A stretch of 64,000 bases of DNA. It comes from Streptomyces sp. RPT161 (GTDB lineage Bacteria; Actinomycetota; Actinomycetes; Streptomycetales; Streptomycetaceae). The notes beneath the pieces were generated by a model. That model did no database searches, was not told the origin of the DNA, and was given only the letters and a program-made list of their open reading frames with translations. Positions 60,010 through 64,000 of this stretch are shown here, in pieces. The translations under genes and the position numbers were made by a program. Positions within the stretch are counted from its first letter, which is position 1; each line of letters begins with the position of its first letter. The stretch covers positions 1 through 64,000 of the forward strand of contig NZ_JAPZVN010000016.1 in assembly GCF_027533845.1 (NCBI RefSeq). Reading direction: 5' to 3'.

Positions 60010-60588
60010 TCACGTAGCGCCATAGTCGTTGGGCCGCTGGATCGGGAGCTCCGAGATGCCGAGATCTCTTCGCATGGTCTGCCTCACCTCGTACAAGCCC
60101 TCCGAGGCGCGTTCCAGTCTGTCCTTGATTTCTTCCAAGGACTCCTCAGTTCTGATCGCCTGCTCGTGCTGGCCGAGTAAGGCGTGGAGGCGATGAAGTT
60201 GATGCACGATGTTGCCTGCGACAGCAAGTACGTCATCGCTGATCACCATCTGCGCCTCAGCGTATACGTCGCGTAGGATGCGACGAGGTTCTTCGCGCTC
60301 TCGGGCCTGTTGAGGGCTCGCCTGCCCAGATGCAAGAGCGAGGTAGTCTCTCGACAGAACCGAGTGGAACTGCCGTAAGCGCTGGTTGAACGCCGCGTAC
60401 GAGGCTCTCCGCGCGCTGAGGGCCTCACGGCGTTCTACCGCCAGTTGTTCTTCCCGCCTCTGCCTCTCTGCATGGTCAAGTTCCACCGTCTTGGTCTGAA
60501 GCGCGCTCCGGTGTGCCAGTAGCCCGGACGCAAGTGTGCCGATCACCCCGACCACAGAGACGACCAAGGCGCTCATGGAAGGGTCCAT
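60010..60588 (-). CDS. Membrane-anchored coiled-coil protein
   Basis: This 192-residue protein has one membrane segment (about residues 5-25) followed by a long charged helix (30-190). It resembles the 25109 and 30562 proteins in layout. The start at 60588 was chosen because the membrane segment follows it directly, whereas the upstream part of the longer frame looks non-coding. No family known to me. Confidence 0.55.
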   Translation of the reverse strand: MDPSMSALVVSVVGVIGTLASGLLAHRSALQTKTVELDHAERQRREEQLAVERREALSARRASYAAFNQRLRQFHSVLSRDYLALASGQASPQQAREREEPRRILRDVYAEAQMVISDDVLAVAGNIVHQLHRLHALLGQHEQAIRTEESLEEIKDRLERASEGLYEVRQTMRRDLGISELPIQRPNDYGAT

Positions 60589-61011
60589 GGCCTGAATGTA
60601 GCCCAAAGGCGAGCCATGGGTCCCTGGGTTATGACGATCGCAATTGCTGGTAGTGATCAAGTCAACCGGGCAGATCCCGCCTTCAAAGCCCGCGTCGCCG
60701 CAGCCCGGCTGGGTGGTAGCGCTCCGGTCGTGCTGGGCATAACGGGTCCCCACGGGTACTGGCCCTAGAACGCGGCGAACCGGCGTGTCATCGGGGTCCG
60801 CGGAGCGATCGTCTGGGGCCTCCTGCAAGAAGCGGGCGCGCTGCTGACCGGCTTACCCCGACTGCAGCGCCTCGAACACAGCGGATGCCGAACCCAGCAG
60901 GACAGCACCCTCTATCAGCTCCAGGCGGTCGGAACCGGCCGACTCGTCTACGTTCGGCACCTCAGCCTCCGTTGCATTGAATGCAACATTGTTGAGGCTT
61001 GCCCATCCCAT
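60589..61011. other. Gene-free stretch
   Basis: About 420 bases with several short frames and no ribosome site that would favour one. I see no conserved motif, tRNA fragment or strong repeat. Confidence 0.4.
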
Positions 61012-61049
61012 AAGGCAACACCCGAGGCACGGGCTTCGGGTGCTGCCTT
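61012..61049 (-). terminator. Terminator of the DNA methyltransferase gene
   Basis: AAGGCAACACCCGA (61012-61025) pairs with TCGGGTGCTGCCTT (61036-61049) with one mismatch. On the minus strand it lies ten bases after the stop. Confidence 0.75.
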
Positions 61050-61058
61050 GACGCTCTG

Positions 61059-61820
61059 TCAGTCACATCCGGGACCTGCAAGGGCGAAGTCCTCGCGCGT
61101 CAGAGTAGGTTGCGCTGCCCGCAACAGACGCTCTTCCGCAACATCGGCGTAGTGCGGGGACAGTTCGACACCGATGAAGTCGCGGCCTTCGCGTAGGGCG
61201 GCGACGCCGGTGGAGCCGCTGCCGGTGAACGGGTCGAGCACGGTGCCGCCTTCGGGGCATATCCGGACGAGCTGCTGCATGACCTCTACGGGCTTTTGTG
61301 TGATGTGGACTCGGTCCTTGCGGGGCTGGGAGGCAATGAAGTGGCCGGGCAGGTAGAGGTCACGGTCCTTGTCTAGGGTGCCCTTGACGCCCCAGAGGAT
61401 GAACTCGGACGACTGTTTGAAGCCGCCCTTGCGGGGACGGGACGCGGGCTTGATCCAGGGAATGGTGCCCGTCCAGGTCCAGCCTGCCATCTGCAGCGCG
61501 TCGCTGGTGGTCGGCTCCTGCCGCCAGTCGGTGAAGACCATCGCAACGGAGTGCTCGGTGGCTGCTCGGTACGCCTCGGTGAGCAGTTCGGTCAGCCAGG
61601 ACCGGTAGCTCCTCTGGTCGCGGTTCTCGCCAGGGAAGTTGGCCAGGTCGTGTGCTGCGTCGCCGGAGGTGTACTTCGCGCGGGCGGTGCGGCTGGTGCG
61701 CTCAGAGCTGGTACGTCCGCCACTGTTGTACGGGGGGTCGGTGATGACGGCGTCGATACTCTCGTCGGGCAGGGCCTTCAGCACGGTCAGGGCGTCGCCT
61801 CGGTGCAGGGTGTAGCTCAT
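61059..61820 (-). CDS. Beta-class DNA methyltransferase (N4-C or N6-A)
   Basis: This 253-residue enzyme has DPPYNSGG near the start (residues 28-35), a central region that should recognise DNA, and the SAM motif VLDPFTGSGSTG near 205. DPPY before FxGxG defines the beta class. No cognate restriction nuclease is adjacent, so it is an orphan that may protect the element. ATG 61820 follows AGAGGTTCC; the longer frame (to 61937) lacks a site. Confidence 0.9.
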   Translation of the reverse strand: MSYTLHRGDALTVLKALPDESIDAVITDPPYNSGGRTSSERTSRTARAKYTSGDAAHDLANFPGENRDQRSYRSWLTELLTEAYRAATEHSVAMVFTDWRQEPTTSDALQMAGWTWTGTIPWIKPASRPRKGGFKQSSEFILWGVKGTLDKDRDLYLPGHFIASQPRKDRVHITQKPVEVMQQLVRICPEGGTVLDPFTGSGSTGVAALREGRDFIGVELSPHYADVAEERLLRAAQPTLTREDFALAGPGCD

Positions 61821-61924
61821 CGCTAGGAACCTCTCGGGTAACGGTTTGGGCCAGGCTTCGAACGCCGCCGTAGGGGGGCCACTGGAGTGCTCGAAGTGGG
61901 GAGTGCGCCGGAGGTTAGCTGTGT

Positions 61925-62053
61925 TTTCCGGCCGCACCTAACGCGGCGGTCCGGGCCCAGGTGGGCTGCTCGGGTGGTCGTTTGGTGCGGCCGGAAATCG
62001 CGTCTACTGTCTCGCTTCGTCAGCGCGACGGAGCCCTGCTCCACCGCGCTGAC
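61925..62053 (+). repeat. Cluster of inverted repeats, candidate origin of transfer
   Basis: TTTCCGGCCGCACC (61925-61938) and GGTGCGGCCGGAAA (61984-61997) are perfect 14-bp arms 45 bases apart. GTCAGCGCG (62019-62027) and CGCGCTGAC (62045-62053) form a second pair. They lie in the 320-base gene-free region in front of the conjugation operon, where an oriT is often found, between divergent genes. Operator function is an alternative. Confidence 0.45.
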
Positions 62054-62142
62054 CTGTGCCGATGCATGATTTCGCGCGTCCAATCGCGCCACTGCATCAG
62101 CTCGTTGTCCGCACCCATACATCCGCACAAGGAGGCGCCTGC

Positions 62143-62187
62143 ATGCACAGGCTGAGATTACGAGGGCGGCTGGCTGCCGCTGACTGA
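62143..62187 (+). CDS. Possible 14-residue leader peptide
   Basis: ATG 62143 has a near-perfect AAGGAGG ribosome site and a frame of only 14 codons (MHRLRLRGRLAAAD). Its TGA overlaps the ATG of a second short frame, 62187-62246 (MYVWRSGTTNSVAGPALRG). The strong site with so short a frame suggests a translated leader controlling the following operon. Very small, so uncertain. Confidence 0.35.
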   Translation: MHRLRLRGRLAAAD

Positions 62188-62254
62188 TGTACGTCTGGCG
62201 TTCCGGGACTACCAACTCCGTTGCCGGGCCAGCCCTCCGGGGCTGATTCACACC

Positions 62255-62297
62255 GGCGCGGTGCCGACGACTTTCCACAAGGAGTTGGCACCGCGCC
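62255..62297 (+). promoter_or_regulatory. Perfect hairpin in the leader of the conjugation operon
   Basis: GGCGCGGTGCC (62255-62265) pairs with GGCACCGCGCC (62287-62297) across 21 bases. It stands in the leader, between the short peptides and the first conjugation gene, where it could work as an attenuator or as part of oriT. Confidence 0.45.
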
Positions 62298-62324
62298 TCC
62301 TACGACCAGCAAGGAGACGATGCG

Positions 62325-62411
62325 ATGCAGCACGCTCTCATACACCCGTCGCCCGGCCCAATGCCGGCTACAGCTCCGGCTGTTCGCTGCGGCGTTGGGC
62401 GGTGGCAGTGA
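62325..62411 (+). CDS. 28-residue peptide coupled to the wall-hydrolase gene
   Basis: ATG 62325 lies eight bases behind AAGGAG, and the TGA at 62409-62411 overlaps the GTG of the next gene. The peptide (MQHALIHPSPGPMPATAPAV, then eight more residues) has no clear fold. Its position suggests translational coupling rather than a protein function. Confidence 0.35.
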   Translation: MQHALIHPSPGPMPATAPAVRCGVGRWQ

Positions 62412-63538
62412 AGAAGACCTCAGCCGCAGCGGCCGTCGGGCTCGTCGCCGCCGGTCCGCTGATGCTGGCCCTGCCTGTCGTGGTGGCCGCAGCGGCAAGT
62501 GCACAGGCTGTCTCCTGTTCAACTGGCAGTCCGCGGTCTGTTGATGCTGCGGTGGTCGCCGCCCAGGTGAAGACCACCTTGGGCGGAGGCGCCAAGACAT
62601 CGGTTTCGGTTCCGGGGCTGGATGATCCGGCAGAGCAGGTGCCGAACGCCGAGACGATCGTTGCCACCGGGTTGGCGATGCATATCCCGACCCGTGGGCA
62701 GATCGTGGCGTTGGCGACCGCGTTGCAGGAGAGCGGCCTGCGTAATCTGAACTACGGCGACCGCGACAGCCTTGGGTTGTTCCAGCAGCGGCCGTCTGCG
62801 GGATGGGGCACGCCTGAGCAGATCATGGACCCGGTGCACGCCAGTACCGAGCTCTACTCGGCGCTGGAGGAGGTCTCCGGCTGGCAGTCGATGACTGTCG
62901 CTCAGGCCGCCCAGGCGGTGCAGCGGTCAGCATTCCCGGATGCCTACGCGAAGTGGGAGCCGCTGGCCACGACTCTGCAGAAGGCGATCGAACCGTTGCT
63001 GGCGAAGGCCAGTGGTCCGAGTGCCGGCCCGTCACCGAGCGGCTCGTCGCCGAGCGGCAGCGGTGGCTGTTCGACCAGTGACGGCAGCAGTTTTGGTCCT
63101 ATTCCCGCCGGGGCGGTGCCGTCCGAGTATTCGATCCCGGCGGATGCTTCGCCGCACGTGCGTACCGCGATCCGGTGGGCGCTGGGGCAGCTTGGCACTC
63201 CGTATCAGTGGGGTGGTAGCTGCACTGATCCGCATGGTTCGGACCCGATGGGGCGCTGTGACTGCTCGTCGCTGATGCAGATGGCCTACAAGGCGGCGGG
63301 GGTCTCGCTGCCGCGTACGACCTACGAGCAGGTCGTAGTCGGCCAGCCGGTGCCGGTGAGCGCCCTGAAGCCAGGTGACTTGCTGTTCACGCGAGGCACT
63401 GCGGCGGCGCCCGAGCACGTCGGCATGTACATCGGTGACGGGCTCGTCATCAACGCCCCACACACCGGTGACGTGGTCCGCATCGCCACGCTCGCCGCCT
63501 GGAAGCCGCAGATCCTCGCGGCTCGCCGCGTCGTCTGA
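62408..63538 (+). CDS. Bifunctional cell-wall hydrolase: lysozyme-like plus NlpC/P60
   Basis: This 376-residue protein starts at GTG 62408 with a signal sequence (KKTSAAAAVGLVAAG). A lytic transglycosylase-like domain contains ALATALQESGLRNLNYGDRD and SLGLFQQRP, with the glutamate near residue 105. A serine/proline linker leads to a C-terminal NlpC/P60 domain with CDCSSLMQMAYKAAG, EHVGMYIGDG and NAPHTG as the Cys-His-His set. Such double hydrolases open peptidoglycan for actinobacterial type IV-type conjugation machines. It heads an operon running out of the window. Confidence 0.88.
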   Translation: MKKTSAAAAVGLVAAGPLMLALPVVVAAAASAQAVSCSTGSPRSVDAAVVAAQVKTTLGGGAKTSVSVPGLDDPAEQVPNAETIVATGLAMHIPTRGQIVALATALQESGLRNLNYGDRDSLGLFQQRPSAGWGTPEQIMDPVHASTELYSALEEVSGWQSMTVAQAAQAVQRSAFPDAYAKWEPLATTLQKAIEPLLAKASGPSAGPSPSGSSPSGSGGCSTSDGSSFGPIPAGAVPSEYSIPADASPHVRTAIRWALGQLGTPYQWGGSCTDPHGSDPMGRCDCSSLMQMAYKAAGVSLPRTTYEQVVVGQPVPVSALKPGDLLFTRGTAAAPEHVGMYIGDGLVINAPHTGDVVRIATLAAWKPQILAARRVV

Positions 63539-63614
63539 CCGGCGCTTCCTCTTCCCCCTTCCTCTCTTCACGGCGTGCTTCCGCGCGCCCACTTCCGAAC
63601 TGGAGTTCGCAGTG

Positions 63615-63920
63615 ATGCTCGCTGATAAGGCCATCCAGCTCGCCTACGATCCCGGTATCAGTCCCAATAGCGGCGGCCTGCCTGGCTTGCCGGTCTTGAA
63701 GCAGGTGATCGGCTCGATCAACCTGTTCGGCATCATCGCCGTGGTCGGCGCGCTCGCGGTCAGCGCGGGCGTGTGGGCCTGGGGCCACCACTCCGGCGGC
63801 CACCAGGCGGAGGCGAACGGTAAGAAGGGCGTGCTGGTCTCCGCCGGTGCGGCCCTCCTGCTGGGCGCGGCGAACGGCGTGGTCGCGTTCTTCAGCACGC
63901 TGGGGACGCAGGTCCACTGA
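63615..63920 (+). CDS. Small two-segment membrane protein (DUF6112/TrbC-like)
   Basis: This 101-residue protein has an amphipathic start (MLADKAIQLAYDPGISPNSG), then two membrane segments (about residues 31-55 and 72-96). Layout and neighbours match the DUF6112-type proteins, VirB2/TrbC-like pilin or pore candidates, in actinobacterial integrative and conjugative elements. GTG 63612 is an alternative start. It follows the wall hydrolase and overlaps the next start by one base (TGATG). Confidence 0.7.
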   Translation: MLADKAIQLAYDPGISPNSGGLPGLPVLKQVIGSINLFGIIAVVGALAVSAGVWAWGHHSGGHQAEANGKKGVLVSAGAALLLGAANGVVAFFSTLGTQVH

Positions 63921-64000
63921 TGTCCACCCGCAGCAATGACTCCTCCGGCGGCGCACCGCGAATGCGCCGCCGGGCGCTGATCGGCACCGCCGTCCTGGTC
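63920..64000 (+). CDS. N-terminus of a conjugation membrane protein (partial)
   Basis: A frame starts at ATG 63920, overlapping the previous stop, and is open to the window edge (27 codons: MSTRSNDSSGGAPRMRRRAL, then IGTAVLV, the start of a membrane segment). It is probably the next protein of the type IV secretion operon; too little remains to name it. Confidence 0.6.
   Translation, partial: MSTRSNDSSGGAPRMRRRALIGTAVLV

Noticed and set aside
62221-62544. A 107-codon frame overlapping the wall-hydrolase start
   Set aside because: It has arginine-rich shadow composition and runs through the signal peptide region in another frame; only the short 62325-62411 peptide fits the coupling pattern.

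Overview
The window looks like the accessory part of a Streptomyces (or close relative) chromosome. Coding regions are very GC-rich with strong G/C third positions and GTG starts are common. Several families are typical of the genus: a Streptomyces-type FtsK-like Tra protein with Spd-like and DUF2637 membrane partners, DUF317, DUF397, SoxR, and a split transketolase. Nearly everything here is mobile or laid down by mobile elements; ordinary chromosome is visible only around 34.4-37.2 kb.

Layout. (1) 0-5.8 kb is a conjugation module of the actinomycete integrative-element/plasmid type: small membrane proteins, an HExxH protein, a DUF2637 protein and the Tra DNA pump, followed by a repeat-rich spacer that may be its transfer locus. 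(2) 5.8-9.75 kb is a compact divergent cluster. An XRE regulator and an HD phosphohydrolase lie on the minus strand; a resolvase-like protein without the catalytic serine, a stand-alone class I aminoacyl-tRNA-synthetase-like protein and an ASCH protein lie on the plus strand. (3) 9.9-20.75 kb carries two membrane proteins, a tyrosine integrase with its XRE regulator, and a long minus-strand run: a solitary tail tape-measure protein, a coiled-coil protein, many small zinc-ribbon or helix-turn-helix proteins and a J-domain protein. An insertion sequence with recognisable terminal inverted repeats sits at 20.88-22.10 kb. (4) 22-34.4 kb is a patchwork of cargo genes (PD-(D/E)XK nuclease, DUF4238 protein, TIGR04255-type module, HAD protein) separated by debris. 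The debris includes the 3' halves or anticodon arms of several tRNA genes (Thr-UGU, Arg-ACG twice, Val-UAC, Gly-CCC), and the patchwork ends at an intact tRNA-Pro(GGG).

(5) 34.6-36.8 kb holds SoxR, facing a two-gene transketolase through a clear SoxR box. (6) At 37.2 kb a pirin-like gene is cut. An integrase and an excisionase follow, so this looks like the left end of a second integrated element that runs off the right edge of the window. Its cargo is a DNA phosphorothioation island: dndA facing dndBCDE, a phosphorothioation-associated methyltransferase, and a separate minus-strand restriction operon (winged-helix protein, PLD-helicase, small protein, DndD-like ATPase, dnd-associated small protein). 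Between the two minus-strand operons lies a plus-strand, translationally coupled trio: sigma-region-4-like HTH, GIY-YIG nuclease and GHKL ATPase. I know of no name for this trio and regard it as the best candidate for an undescribed system. (7) From 58 kb to the end come a NucS/DUF5655-like nuclease, an orphan DUF397 protein, a beta-class DNA methyltransferase, a cluster of inverted repeats that could be an origin of transfer, and the start of a type IV secretion-type conjugation operon (bifunctional wall hydrolase, DUF6112-like membrane protein, and a truncated membrane-protein gene at the edge).

How the parts fit. DndA and DndC mobilise sulfur; DndD and DndE work with DndC to place it in the DNA backbone; DndB is the usual regulator. 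The restriction operon would attack DNA lacking the mark. All functions are inferred from motifs read by eye. No database search was possible, so family names rest on memory of the families and visible motifs.
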